DNA of 64,000 nucleotides from Microplitis mediator (lineage: Eukaryota > Arthropoda > Insecta > Hymenoptera > Braconidae): assembly GCF_029852145.1 (NCBI RefSeq), contig NC_079977.1, positions 21,950,781 to 22,014,780 on the forward strand, given 5' to 3'. How positions within the stretch are numbered: the first letter of the stretch is position 1; every line of letters starts with the position of its first letter. The notes beneath the pieces were generated by a model. It searched no databases and was not told the origin of the DNA. It saw nothing but the letters and a program-made list of their open reading frames with translations. Shown here in pieces: positions 1 through 10,979 of this stretch. The position numbers were made by a program, and so were the translations under genes.

Positions 1-780
1 ATCTCATATATTTATCAATATATCCCGTAAATAAGAATATAAATATATAAATAGCTACATATTTTTAAAGGAAATTAAATTTCCCACAATTTTTCTCTCT
101 TATAAATTTTCCTTAAAACCTTTAGTTTCGGAGTTATCGGCCAAAATGTAAGTTTGGAAATTCAAAAATTTAAAATTCGCGGTCAAAATTATATATTATT
201 ATTATTGATCGATGTTTAATGATTAATTAATGTCTTAAAAAATATATATGTATACTTATAAGACCTACGTGATTGTGATATTGCTCAATGTACAATCGAA
301 TATTATATGAGAAGATTTTAATCTTAGACGTCATGGCGGGTCCTGACATCTACGACTTTGTCCTTTTTTTTTTTTTTAATGAAAATAATAATAATAATAA
401 TAATTGTTATTATTGTATATAATATTTATGAAGGAATAATTACAAAAAATATTTATATTAAAAATAATAATTAGATAGAAAAAAAAATATATTTGAATAA
501 AGAAAAAAAAGCAATCAGTCTACTCATTACTTGGCTATCGCGCGGATCGATCGAAAGTCAGTTTTGAATGCCGCTTGATTAATGGATCATCGATTTAAAA
601 TAAATTATTAATAAAAAAAGAAAATTTCTTTTTGTAAAATTTTGTGATTTTTCAATTTTGAAGGGAAGGTATGGGGAATTTCGACTTAAAATTGGACGAT
701 ATTTTTTGGGAGATCGTAAGCTGAATTTAAAAAAAAAATAAAAAAGTCAATTATTTAGAAAATTGAGAGAAAAATTGATT
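1..780. other. AT-rich flank, nothing coding
   Basis: Simple A/T tracts and short (AAT)n runs. No splice-bounded open frame or recognisable element was seen. Confidence 0.6.
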
Positions 781-1130
781 TTTTTTTTTGTGAGGAATTT
801 AAAAAATTTATAAGTCGGGTTCTAATTGTCCTAGAGACTTGTTTAAGGTCCCAAAATTTTCGTCAAAGATTCCTCTATACACGTGTAAATTTTGATTCCT
901 TAATCTCTGATAGCTTGTGAGCTATGAATTTTCAAAAGTAAAAAAATAAAAACCGCGAAAATCCGCGGATTTTAAATTCAAATTTCAAAAATTCATAACT
1001 TGTGTTCTAATTATCTCACAGACTTCTTCAAGGTCTTAAAATTTTCTTTGATCCTTCCTCTGTAACTCTGTAAATTTTGATTCCTTACTCTCCAGCAGTT
1101 TCCAGGCTACGAATTTTAAAAGATCTCGAA
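780..1130. repeat. Repeat A block (minus orientation)
   Basis: Two degenerate monomers with the phrases AATTGTCCTAGAGACTTG, CCGCGAAAATCCGCGG and TAATCTCTGATAGC. Repeat A is the ~170-187 bp family that dominates this window. Confidence 0.8.
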
Positions 1131-1985
1131 AAAAATTCCAAAACCCAAGTATCCAATTAAATTTTATTTTTTTTACCAAAATTACAATAAAATTACAACT
1201 ATACGTAATATCGAGTCTCCATCCAACGCTCTTTCAAACGAGTACCCACAACAGTGCCTTCTCATTCATATATATTTCAATAAATATATAAAATGTCCAT
1301 TGGGTCTGTGAATTTTTTTTAAGATTTCTAATCAAAATTCTGACTAAACTATCAACTTTACGAATAAAGTCCTCAGGACCTTTTTTGTAGAGAATTTAAT
1401 ATCCTACAAATTTGGTCCTTATATATTTTTTCATATATTTGATAGTTTGGCTAGAATTTTAATTCTAAGTTTATTTTTTTTTCTTGGCGCCCAAATTTTA
1501 TTTATGAAACAAAATTATATATATACATATATATATATATATATGTATATATATGAAAGGCGGAGCATATGTGGAATACGTGAGTCGCATGCGTTAAAAA
1601 TTAAACCATCTGTCACGTATGAGGGCGTATTTTATTCTCATGCTAGACATTCCCACTATTTTTTTTCTGTAACTCTAGAGAACCCAATAGTCGATTGTAG
1701 CCAGCCAATATTTTTTTACTTAATTTTTTAAAATTCAATTTCCGGTAAATTAGTCACGGAAATATTAAATTTTTAATATTTTTATTTCATCAAAAAATAA
1801 ATCGAGAATCGACCACCGCGACGCTCAAATTTTAACACTCGATCATCGACAAAATTTTTCTGAGCCTTAATCTCTATCAATTTAAAAAAAAAAATTTTTT
1901 AAACTCCAAAATTATAAAATTTCCCCAGAAAATTCAAAATTTTGTTTTTTTCCAAAATTAATTTCCCAAAAAACTCATAAGAATT
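1130..1985. other. AT-rich sequence, nothing coding
   Basis: It contains a GCTCTTTCAAACGAGTACCCA phrase at about 1228, related to the hairpin units near 60.5 kb, and a (TATA)n stretch at 1515-1552. A 94-codon open frame here is low complexity (YIYTYIYIYM) and is not considered a gene. Confidence 0.5.
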
Positions 1986-2760
1986 TTTTCCCAATTTTTT
2001 TTTCCATTACAGCCCGAAGTCTAAAGAAAATTTTGAGCCTCACTTCGAGTCTTAATCTCCATTATTTCCATCGCTAAAATTTTCCAAAATTCAAAACTCC
2101 AAATTTTCTTACGAAATTCAAAATTTGTCCCTAAAAAAAATGAATTTTCCCCAAACTAATAGGAATTTTTTCCCAATTTTTTTTCCTTCACAGCCCGAAG
2201 TCTAAAGAAAATTTTGAGCCCCATTTCGAGTCTTAATCTCCATTATTTCCAAAATTACAATTTTTCAAACTTCAAAACTCCAAATTTTCTTACAAAATTC
2301 AAAATTCCCTCTTAAAAAAATTGAATTTTCCCCAAACTAATAGGAATTTTTTCCCAAATTTTTTTTTTATCACAACCCGGAGTACAAAGAAAATTTTGAG
2401 CCCCATATTGAGTCTTAATCTCCAGCATTTCCAAAGTTACAATTTTTCAAAATTCAAAACTCCAAATTTTCTTACAAAATTCAAAATTTGTCTCTAAAAA
2501 AAAAACAAATTTTCCACAAACTAATAAGAATTTTTTCCCAATTTTTTTTTCCATTACAGCCCGGAGTCTAAAGAAAATTTTGAGCTTCACTCCGAGTCTT
2601 AATCTCCAGCATTTCCAAAGTTACAATTTTTCCAAATTCAAAACTCCAAATTTTCTTACAAAATTTAAAATTTGCCCTTAAAAGAAAATGAATTTTCCCC
2701 AAACTAATAGGAATTTTTTCCCAATTTTTTTTCCAAAATTACATTACAAAGCCTAAGAAA
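1985..2760. repeat. ~182-bp tandem repeat, 4-5 copies
   Basis: Units carry CAGCCCGAAGTCTAAAGAAA, TTTTGAGCCCCAT and GAGTCTTAATCTCCA; starts are spaced about 180-185 bases. The unit shares the rhythm of Repeat A (ATTTTGAG...TTAATCTCC) and may be a distant relative. Confidence 0.8.
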
Positions 2761-3380
2761 TATTTTAAGCCCCATACGGGGCGAGTAGGTCACCAAGAAC
2801 CGGATAAATTTGAACATTTGAAGTCATATTGTTACGGAGAAAAAAATACCTCCCGTAGTTTCGTTTGAAATGGCCGCGAGTCCCTCGGGATAATCAATAT
2901 TTGGAAGCAAGCGTGTTGGGTTTAATTCATATATATATATATATAGATATATATTTGTGTGGGTAGAGCAGCTGAGACCGAATCGTTGATGACTCGACTA
3001 ATTTTACCCCGATGTTAACGGACTTAGAACGCGAACACGCACCATTACTCATATCTCGGCTCATTGCATCAAGAGATACACGCCCGAGGGGATGATACCA
3101 CCTTATCCTCCTCCTTTTTATAACAAAAACCTAAAGCTTGTGAAATTAAATTCCCACTGGCGACTGCCGACTTCCGACAAAATTTCGTTCCATTTTTTTG
3201 TGTTTTCTTTCTTTCTATGAAATTTCCACAGCCTGGAAACTGCCAGAGGTTTTTTAGGGGCGGAAATGAAAAGTGAGATCGCGGGCTACAATTTGAAAAA
3301 AAAATTTATTTGGTTATGAGGAAAATTGGGGAGGAAATGAAATTGGGAGGAATTTTTGGGGATTTTATGGCGGGAGTAAT
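2760..3380. other. unique, GC-richer segment
   Basis: Non-repeat sequence with GGCGAGTAGGTCACC, ATGGCCGCGAGTCCC, TTGATGACTCGACTAAT and CCCGAGGGGATGATACC. No coherent coding frame. Its contrast with the repeats on both sides suggests a retained regulatory element or untranslated exon. Confidence 0.35.
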
Positions 3381-4163
3381 TTTGAAAATTTTGTACTCGG
3401 GTTAAAATTTTCCTGGAGACTCGTTCTTGGTTTTGGAAGTTAAGTTGATCCTTCCTCTATAATCCTAGAAAATTTTATTTCTTAATCTCTATAAGCTTCG
3501 GAGTTACAAATTTTTAAAAAAGGCCGCGGGACAAAACGCGAAATTACGGAAATCGAGGATCTGAATTTAAAAAATTTATAACTGAGGTTCTAATCATCTT
3601 AGAGACTTGTTTGGGGTCTCAAAAATTTTTTTGAACCTTCCTCTACACACCTGTAAATTTTCGTTTCTTAATCTCTAGTAGTTTTGGAACTAGAAATTTT
3701 TAAAAGTAGAAAATAAAAAAACCGCGAAATTCCGCGAATTTAGAATTTAATTTTCAAAAATTCATAACTTTGGTTCTAATTACCGCAGAGACTTCTTCTT
3801 GGTCTCAAAAGTTTCTTCAATCCCTCCTCTATAACCCCCAAAAATTTCATTCCTTAATCTCCAGTAGTTACTAAGCTACAAATTTTCAAAAATTTCCCCC
3901 TTAAAAAAAACGCGAAATTTTGCGGTTTTAGAATTTAAATTTCAAAAATTCATAACTTTGGTTCAAATTACCGCAGAAACTTCTTCTTGGTCTCAAAAGT
4001 TTCTTCAATCCTACCTCTATAACCCCCGAAAATTTCATTCCTTAATCTCTAGTAGTTACTAAGCTACAAATTTTCAAAAAATTCTCCCTTAAAAAAAACC
4101 GCGAAATTTTGCGGTTTTAGAATTTAAATTTCAAAAATTTATAACTCCGGTTCTAATTTTCCT
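3380..4163. repeat. Repeat A block (minus orientation), broken by a MITE
   Basis: About four monomers with ATAACTTTGGTTCTAATTAC, TTCTTCTTGGTCTCAAAAG and TCCTCTATAACCCC. The final monomer is interrupted at 4164 by the 1.1 kb element and resumes at 5279. Confidence 0.9.
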
Positions 4164-4164
4164 A

Positions 4165-5276
4165 CACTGAGAAAAAAATTTTCTCCTGACAACTAAATTT
4201 TAGTTATGACAAGAAAATAATTTGATTACCCATTGCCAATCATATATTTGGTTGTTTTAACTAAATTTTTTATAATCCACCAACAAAACGAGTGATTAGA
4301 AACTATAAAATATTTAGTAAAGATAACTACGCATTTATTAGCAAGCATAAAATCAAATTGATTAGCTGTAGTGTTTATAAAGTAGTCATAATGAAATGTA
4401 TGAGCGATCATTATAGAGAATGAGTTATTAATAATAATTAAGTATTATTTTGAAATGACAGAATATTTATTCAACAGTTCAATAAATGGATATTTAGAAA
4501 AATAATTTATTTCCTTCACAAGTACTTTTTTTCGTACTATGACAAAAAATGTTCGGGAAAAATATCAATATTAAACATTAATGTCATAATGTAATATAGT
4601 ATACCCGTATATTACTGTCAAAAATTTTCAGCGAATGACTCGTCCCATGAATGCTTCAAGCGCGGAATATAAAAACTCCGAAATAAGTATCTTACCAGGG
4701 ACACCACAAATGGTGGGCGCGATCTAGTGGCGAGCACCGAACTACTCCAGCTGCTGCTGCCTAACACCATGACTTTTAAATCAATAATCATTAGGTTCAA
4801 ATATATATTTATTAATCTCGAACAAATAAATATATTTATCCCTGATTAAAAACTCCGATTGAAACCAATTAATTCCGATTGAAAGTCTATCGGATTTCAA
4901 TCGGAACCAATCGGAAATCAGCGGTTTCAATTGGAGTTTTTAATCAGGGATTCTAAATGAATATATTTTTTTGTGTCTAATTAATATTTATTAGAGTTAA
5001 TATAATAATATTTTGCTCTCATATTTAGATTTGTTGGCACTACAAAATAGTTTAGTTGTCCATTAAATAAATATTTTCTTAACTCTACCATATGGTTTTA
5101 TTATCTTAGAGAGAGAAATATTAATGTCAACCAAATAGAGTCTATTAAATCATTTGTTAAAAATGACAAAATAGATTATATTGACGTAATAAAATTTAGT
5201 TGTCCCAAACAATTTTTAGTTTAATAGAATTCAACAAAACCAATTTAATTGTCCAAAGAGAAATTTTTTCTCAGTG
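4165..5276. mobile_element. MITE-like DNA transposon, 1112 bp, TA target duplication
   Basis: Terminal inverted repeats CACTGAGAAAAAAATTTTCT (left) and its near-complement GAAATTTTTTCTCAGTG (right), flanked by TA on both sides (4163-4164, 5277-5278). Removing the element plus one TA restores a Repeat A monomer (AATTTTCC-TA-GAGACTTGTTC). No transposase frame, so it is non-autonomous; the TA duplication suggests Tc1/mariner-type mobilisation (inference). It carries a nested second element at 4840-4949 and a CTCF-like core at 4717-4732. Confidence 0.93.
4840..4949. mobile_element. nested small MITE with CCCTGATTAAA ends
   Basis: Ends CCCTGATTAAAAACTCCGAT and the complement TTGGAGTTTTTAATCAGGG form near-perfect terminal inverted repeats; the interior (CAATCGGAACCAATCGG) is itself dyad-rich, so the entire 110 bp can fold. 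It lies inside the larger element and so inserted later. The end sequence matches the element at 56915. Confidence 0.8.
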
Positions 5277-5390
5277 TAGAGACTTGTTCTTGGGCTCAAA
5301 ATTTTCTTTGATCCTTCCACTTTTACCCTGTAAATTTTCATTTCTTAATCTCCCGTAGCCTCAGAGCTATAAATTTTCAAAATCATCAAA
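5277..5390. repeat. Repeat A remnant (minus orientation)
   Basis: Right half of the monomer split by the 1.1 kb MITE: GAGACTTGTTCTTGGGCTC then TTAATCTCCCGTAGCC. Confidence 0.85.
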
Positions 5391-5910
5391 AAATTATTTG
5401 AAAAAAAAAAAATTAAATAAATATATTTATTTACAAATAAATATATAAAAAAGGTATAGTTAAGTAACAATGAAAAATTTGTGACGTGATAGTTGAATGA
5501 GAAGATGAAGAAGTGACTTTTTAAGTCACCATGAGTTTGCAAGTCTCGAAATAATAAAAAAAAAAAATAGAAATGAAATTTTACTCGAAGAAATAGACAT
5601 CGCAAGTCGAATCCCAAATAGCTCGAGTAGTCTCATGTCTCATCGAGTCTCGAGTCGAATTGACGACGGCCATTGTGTCTGTTGTTAAAATAAAAATCAA
5701 GGAGAAGAATAAGAAAAGATTCAATTTTTCATTTCACGATTGAGAAAAAATAAAAAAAAAAAAGAATGAAAATCTGACGCGGGATCTGAGAGTTTTTAAT
5801 ACGAATTTTATTATAATATTTTAATCTAGAGAGTGATTAATGCATTCGTGCACTTAAAAATGATTTATTGTATCGAGATTGTGGGCAAAGTTAAATAATA
5901 ATTAGAATTT
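5390..5910. other. unique AT-rich segment
   Basis: It includes CGCAAGTCGAATCCCAAATAG and CATCGAGTCTCGAGTCGAATT. An open minus-strand frame across it is Phe/Tyr-rich with no domain and is not called. Confidence 0.4.
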
Positions 5911-7390
5911 TTCAAATGAACAAATTTCGGTATTTAAAAAAAATATTTTTTTGATTGAATTTAAAAAATTGTAGCTTAGAAATTACTCACGGGTAAGGAA
6001 TGGAAATTTACCGATGTTTAGAGGAGGGTTCAAAGAAACTTTTGAGACCAAAAAGAAGACTCTAGTGTGATTAGAACCGGAGTTATGCAATTTTTAAATT
6101 TAATTTTAAAGTTCGCGGAATTTCGCGGTTTTTATTAGGAGACTTTTTGAAAATTTGTAGTTCTGAGGCTACTAGAGATTAAGAAATAAAAATTTACAGG
6201 GTTATAGAGGAAGGATTGACGAAACTTTTGAGACCGAGAAGAAGTCTCTAGTGTAATTAGAACCGGAGTTATGCATTTTTGAAATTTAAATTTAAAATTC
6301 GCGGAATTTCGCGGTTTCTATTAGGAGGGTTTTTTTAAATTCGTAGCTCTGCGACTACTGTAGATTAAGAAATGAAAATCTACAGGGTTATAGAGGAAGG
6401 ATTGACGAAACTTTTGAGACCGAGAAGAAGACTCTAGGGTAAATAGAACCAGAGTTATGAATTTTTGAATTTTAAGTTCAAATTTCGCGGTTTTTTATTA
6501 AAGGAAGTTTTTAAAATTCGTAGCTTAGTAACTACCAGGAATTTAGAAATGTGGTTTTACAGGTTTTTAGAGGAAAGATTAAAGAAACTTTTGAGACCAA
6601 GAACAAGTCTCTAGTGTAATTACAACCGGAGTTATGCAATTTTTAAATTTAAATTTAAAATTCGCGGAATTTCGCGGTTTTCATTGGGAGAGTTTTTGAA
6701 AATTTGTAGCTTTAAGGCTACTGTAGATTAAGAAATCAAAATTTACACGGTTATAGAGGAAGGATTGACGAAACTTTTGAGACCAAGAACAAGTCTCTAG
6801 GGTAAAAAGAACCAGAGTTATGAATTTTAGAATTTTAAGTTCAAATTTCGCGGTTTTTTTATTGGGGGAAGTTTTTAAAAATTCGTAGCTTAGTAACTAC
6901 CAGGGATTTAAGAATGAAATTTTACGGGTTTTTAGAGGAAGGATTGAAGAAACTTTTGAGACCAAGAACAAGTCTCTAGTGTATTTAGAACCGGAGTTAT
7001 GCATTTTTGAAATTTAAATTTAAAATTCGTGGAATTTCGCGGTTTTTTAAATTTTGAATTTTTAAAAATTCGTAGCTTTGAAGCTACTGAAGATTAAGAA
7101 AGGAAAATTTACACGGTTATAGAGGAAGGGTTGACGAAACTTTTGAGACCAAGAACGAGTCTCTAAGGCAATTAGAACCCAAGTTATGAATTTTTCAAAT
7201 TTAAATATCAAAACCGCGTAATTTCGCGGTTTCTATTGGGAGGGTTTTTTAAAATTCGTAGCTCTGAGACTACTGAAGATTAAGAAATGATAATTTACAC
7301 GGTTATAGAGGAAGGATTGACGAAACTTTTGAGACCAAGAACGAGTCTCTATCATAATTAGAACCAGAGCAATGATTATTTGAAGTTAGC
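5910..7390. repeat. Repeat A array (plus orientation), ~8 monomers
   Basis: Monomers of 178-186 bp; GAGACC starts at about 6044, 6230, 6415, 6593, 6779, 6959, 7145 and 7330. Each reads GTAGCTCTGAGGCTACTG, AAATTTACAGGGTTATAGAG, GAGACCAAGAACAAGTCTC, GGAGTTATGAATTTTTGA, AATTTCGCGG. Confidence 0.95.
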
Positions 7391-7915
7391 GTCGGTTCAA
7401 ACGAGAGAAAAAAAAATTATTCTCTAGTGAATTTTCAAAATAAAATAAAAAAAATTTTCTTTAAATTAGTAGACAATAGTCGTAGTAAAATTTTGAGCCC
7501 AAGATTTAATTTCCAGCTCGTCAAGTTTATGCGCTACAAATAATAATAACAGCGAGTAATTCAGTGAGTCATTGACACTTGTTCGGTAAGATCTCGATGA
7601 TATTCAAATAAGTGGCGCCACGATGATACGACGATGGTGTCGATGATTGTTCAGTAACATGATTATGTTATTTAACTTAAAATAAAACCAGGTTACACCT
7701 AAAACTCGATTCTAAGCATGACGACACCAAAACACGATATATAAACTCACGAGCTTGCGATTCATGACAACTTGCAATACTATATCAAGGTTAACCTGTC
7801 TAACACTTTGTTTACACTCTACATTACACGATAAAATTTAGAAATCATTTTTTTGTTACTTTTGAATTTGATTTTTTTTTTTTTTTTTAGTAAAAAGTAC
7901 AAATTTTAATTTTTG
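7390..7915. other. unique intron segment, candidate regulatory
   Basis: Non-repeat sequence between two Repeat A arrays, with TTCAGTGAGTCATTGACAC (an AP-1 consensus), AAGTGGCGCCACGATG and CAAGGTTAACCTGTC palindromes. No coding frame. Confidence 0.35.
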
Positions 7916-9030
7916 CTCAGATTATAAAAATTATAGCTCTGAGTCTCTGAGGAATTAAGAAATGAAAATTTACAGAGTTATAGAGGAAGGATTAAAGAAA
8001 ATTTTGAGCCCAAGAACAAGTCTCTAGGTCAATTAGAACGGAAGTTATGAATTTTTTAAATTTAAATTAAAAATTCGCGGATTTTCGCGGTTTTTATTTT
8101 TTTGTTTTTAAAAATTTGTAGCTCCGAAGCTATTGGTGATTAAGGAATAAAAATTTCCAGGGATATAGAGGAAAGATGGTAGAAAATTTTGAGACCAAGA
8201 ACAAGTCTCTAGGGTAATTAGGACCAGAGTTATGAATTTTTGAAATTTTAATTGTAAATTCGCGAATTTTCGCGGTTTGTTTATGGGCAGTTTTTGAAAA
8301 TTTGTAGCTCATAAGCGATTGGAGATTAAGGATTGAAATTTTTGGGGGTTATAGAGGAGGGATTGAAGAAACTTTTGAGACCAAGAAGAAGTCTCTGCGG
8401 TAATTAGAACCAAAGTTATGAATTTTTGAAATTTAAATTCTAAAACTGCAAAATTTCGCGGTTTTTTTTAAGGGGGAAATTTTTGAAAATTTGTAGCTTA
8501 GTAACTACTAGAGATTAAGGAATAAAATTTTCGGTGGTTATAGAGGAAAGATTGAAGAAACTTTTGAGATTAAGAACGTCTCTAGGGTAATTAGGACCAG
8601 AGTTATGAATTTTTGAAATTTTAATTTGAAATTCGCGAATTTTCGCGGTTTCTAATTTAAAAATTTTTGAAAATTTCTTACTCCAATTCTACTGGATATT
8701 AAGAAATGAAAATTTACATGGGTATAAAGGAAGGAACAAAGAAAATTTTGAGACCTTACAGAAGTCTTTAGAGTCATTAGAACAGAAGTTATAAATTTTT
8801 GAAAATAAAATTGTAAATTCGCGAAATTTAGCGGTTTGTTTATGGGCAGTTTTTGAAAATTTGTAACTCATAAGCGATTGGAGATTAAGGATTGAAATTT
8901 TACAGATGTATAGAGGAAGGATTAAAGAAAATTTTGAGACCAAGAACAAATCTCTAGAGTAATTAGAACCAGAGTTATAAATTTTCAAAATTTAAATTTA
9001 AAAATCCGCGGATTTTCGCGGTTTTATTTT
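7915..9030. repeat. Repeat A array (plus orientation), ~6 monomers
   Basis: Same unit as at 5.9-7.4 kb; the minus-strand open frames seen here (HNSGPNYPRDLFLVSKFS repeats) are artefacts of reading the monomer and are not genes. Confidence 0.93.
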
Positions 9031-9470
9031 TCATTTATTCAAAATAATTTTTCATATAAAATATGTTAAAGAAAAAAAAAAACCAGTGATATAAAATGGT
9101 AACGGAAATTTGAAAATTTTACTCCAATTTCACACAAAATTTCGAAGAGAAAATTTCTTTTTTTTTCTTAATCTTAAAATTCTAAACGCGTTAAGAAGTT
9201 AATGGTCGGTAAAGTGACAACTCGTCACTTTGAATAGACACACTGATCTATATCTTTAACAAAATCCTAAATAAACATTAAAATCGGTAGTCTGGCGTCT
9301 TAACTGCTTGCACCTGACCAATATTTTTGCTCCTGCTTTAAATTCCTTCATTTTTACTCTTCAGTAACTAAATAACTCAGTAAGAGCCTCCTTAAGTATT
9401 TTTATAAAAAAATAATAATAGATAAAATTTTTATTTTGTTTATTTTTTAAATTTTTTACAACAGAATTCA
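9030..9470. other. unique intron segment
   Basis: It contains the dyad AGTGACAACTCGTCACT (about 9212) and ACACTGATCTATATC. No gene seen. Confidence 0.4.
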
Positions 9471-10370
9471 GTTTCAAGTTTTTTAAATTTGTAGCTCAGA
9501 AACTAAGAGACTTAAAAGTCCGTTGTTGGGCTATAAATTTTAGTCAGTCTTCGGAGTATATTTTCAAAAAAAATTTTTTCTAAATATCTTTATTACTTTT
9601 TTTTTAAATTAATTTTTTTGGGACTGAAAAATACCGCGAAAATTTCGCGAATTTGAAATTTTAATTTAGAAAATTCATATCTCCGGCCCTAATTACCCCA
9701 GCGACTTCTTCTTGGTCTCAAAATTTTCTTTAATCCGTCCTCTGTAACCCTAAAAATTTTTGTTTCTTAATTTCTAATAGTCTCTGAAATACAAATTTTT
9801 AAAAATCTAATAATTAAAAAAACCGCGAAAATCAGCAAATTTGAAATTTAAATTTCAAAAATTCATAACTCCGGTTCTAATTACTCTAGAGACTTGTTCT
9901 TGGTCTCAAAATTTTCTTTAAACCTCCCTCTATAACCATGTAAATTTTCATTTCTTAATCAGCAGTAACCTCAGAGCTACAAATTTTCAAAAATTGAATA
10001 ATTAAAAAACCGCGAAAATCGGCGAATTTGAAATTTAAATTTCAAAAATTCATAACTCCGGTTCTAATTACTCTAGAGACTTCTTCTTGGTCTCAAAATT
10101 TTCTTTGAACTTCCCTCTATAACCATGTAAATTTTCATTTCTTAATCAGCAGTAACCTCAGAGCTACAAATTTTCAAAAATTGAATAATTAAAAAACCGC
10201 GAAAAACCGCGAATTTGAAATTTAAATTTCAAAAATTCATAACTCCGGTTCTAATTACTCTAGAGACTTCTTCTTGGTCTCAAAATTTTCTTAATACTTC
10301 CCTCTATAACCATGTAAATTTTTGTTCCTTAATCTCTGGTAGTTTTTGAGAAATGAATTTTTCAAAGCCA
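9470..10370. repeat. Repeat A array (minus orientation), ~5 monomers
   Basis: CATAACTCCGGTTCTAATTA, CTAGAGACTTCTTCTTGGTC and CCTCTATAACCATGTAAATT recur every 170-185 bases; the last three units are nearly identical, suggesting recent amplification. Confidence 0.93.
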
Positions 10371-10485
10371 AGTAAAAAAAAAAATTTCATCAGACTCGCG
10401 GCGGCTCCATTTTATAAAACTTAAAATTAAATTTAATGCTCGAATCGACGGTATATTGATTAATATATTTATATATATATAATAT

Positions 10486-10975
10486 ATGAGTGTGAGAAGA
10501 GAAATGATGAGGCTAGTCCCCCCAATGGGGGCTCGGGAATGTTATAAAGGCCCCCCCTTCTCTGTGAGAACATTCTGCTGCGCATTGTCAGCGGCCATCT
10601 TTAAATTCTCTAACTCGAACGCCATTGGCTGGTTAATTTTTTTTATCTTTTTTAATTTACATTTTTTTTAGTTTCATTATCCACGAGAGCCGTTCACTGT
10701 TCGTACCGATACCCAAGGGATTTTATTGTCCCTCAGTTTCAAAACTCTGTCGCGACTCCGCGGATTTTCCTCGCGATTCGATAGAAAGATTTTTCCTCGT
10801 TTTTCTTTTAAATCTAAAGTGTGATTTGAACTTTTTCTGTCATCGAGTTGTGGTTTTATAAAAAGTGATTTTTTTGTTCGAAAAATTTAAATTTTACCTT
10901 TTGGAAAAATTTTTTGTGATGGAAATTTTTATGTGAATTTTCAATGGATTAAATGCGATTGGGAGTAAACGTCAG
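10486..10975 (+). promoter_or_regulatory. candidate internal promoter and non-coding 5' exon
   Basis: This GC-richer island stands out from the repeats on both sides. It holds a TATA-like box (GTTATAAAGGCCCC, about 10535), an inverted CCAAT (CATTGGCTGG, about 10622), and on the minus strand CTGACAATGCGCAGCA, which fits the ARE core TGACnnnGC. It ends at a good donor (GTCAG|GTGAAC, exon end 10975). The ATG at 10953 would run out of frame into cnc exon a, so any such exon would be untranslated. Inference from sequence only. Confidence 0.3.
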
Positions 10976-10979
10976 GTGA

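Noticed and set aside
8130..8988. Minus-strand frames with SKIHNSGPNYPRDLFLVSKFS
   Set aside because: They are read through Repeat A monomers; the same peptide pattern recurs at other Repeat A blocks.
10486..10671. 61-codon plus-strand frame starting MSVRREMMRL
   Set aside because: It begins upstream of the TATA-like box and ends in a T-rich stretch; there is no homology or frame link to cnc exons. The region is kept only as a candidate promoter.
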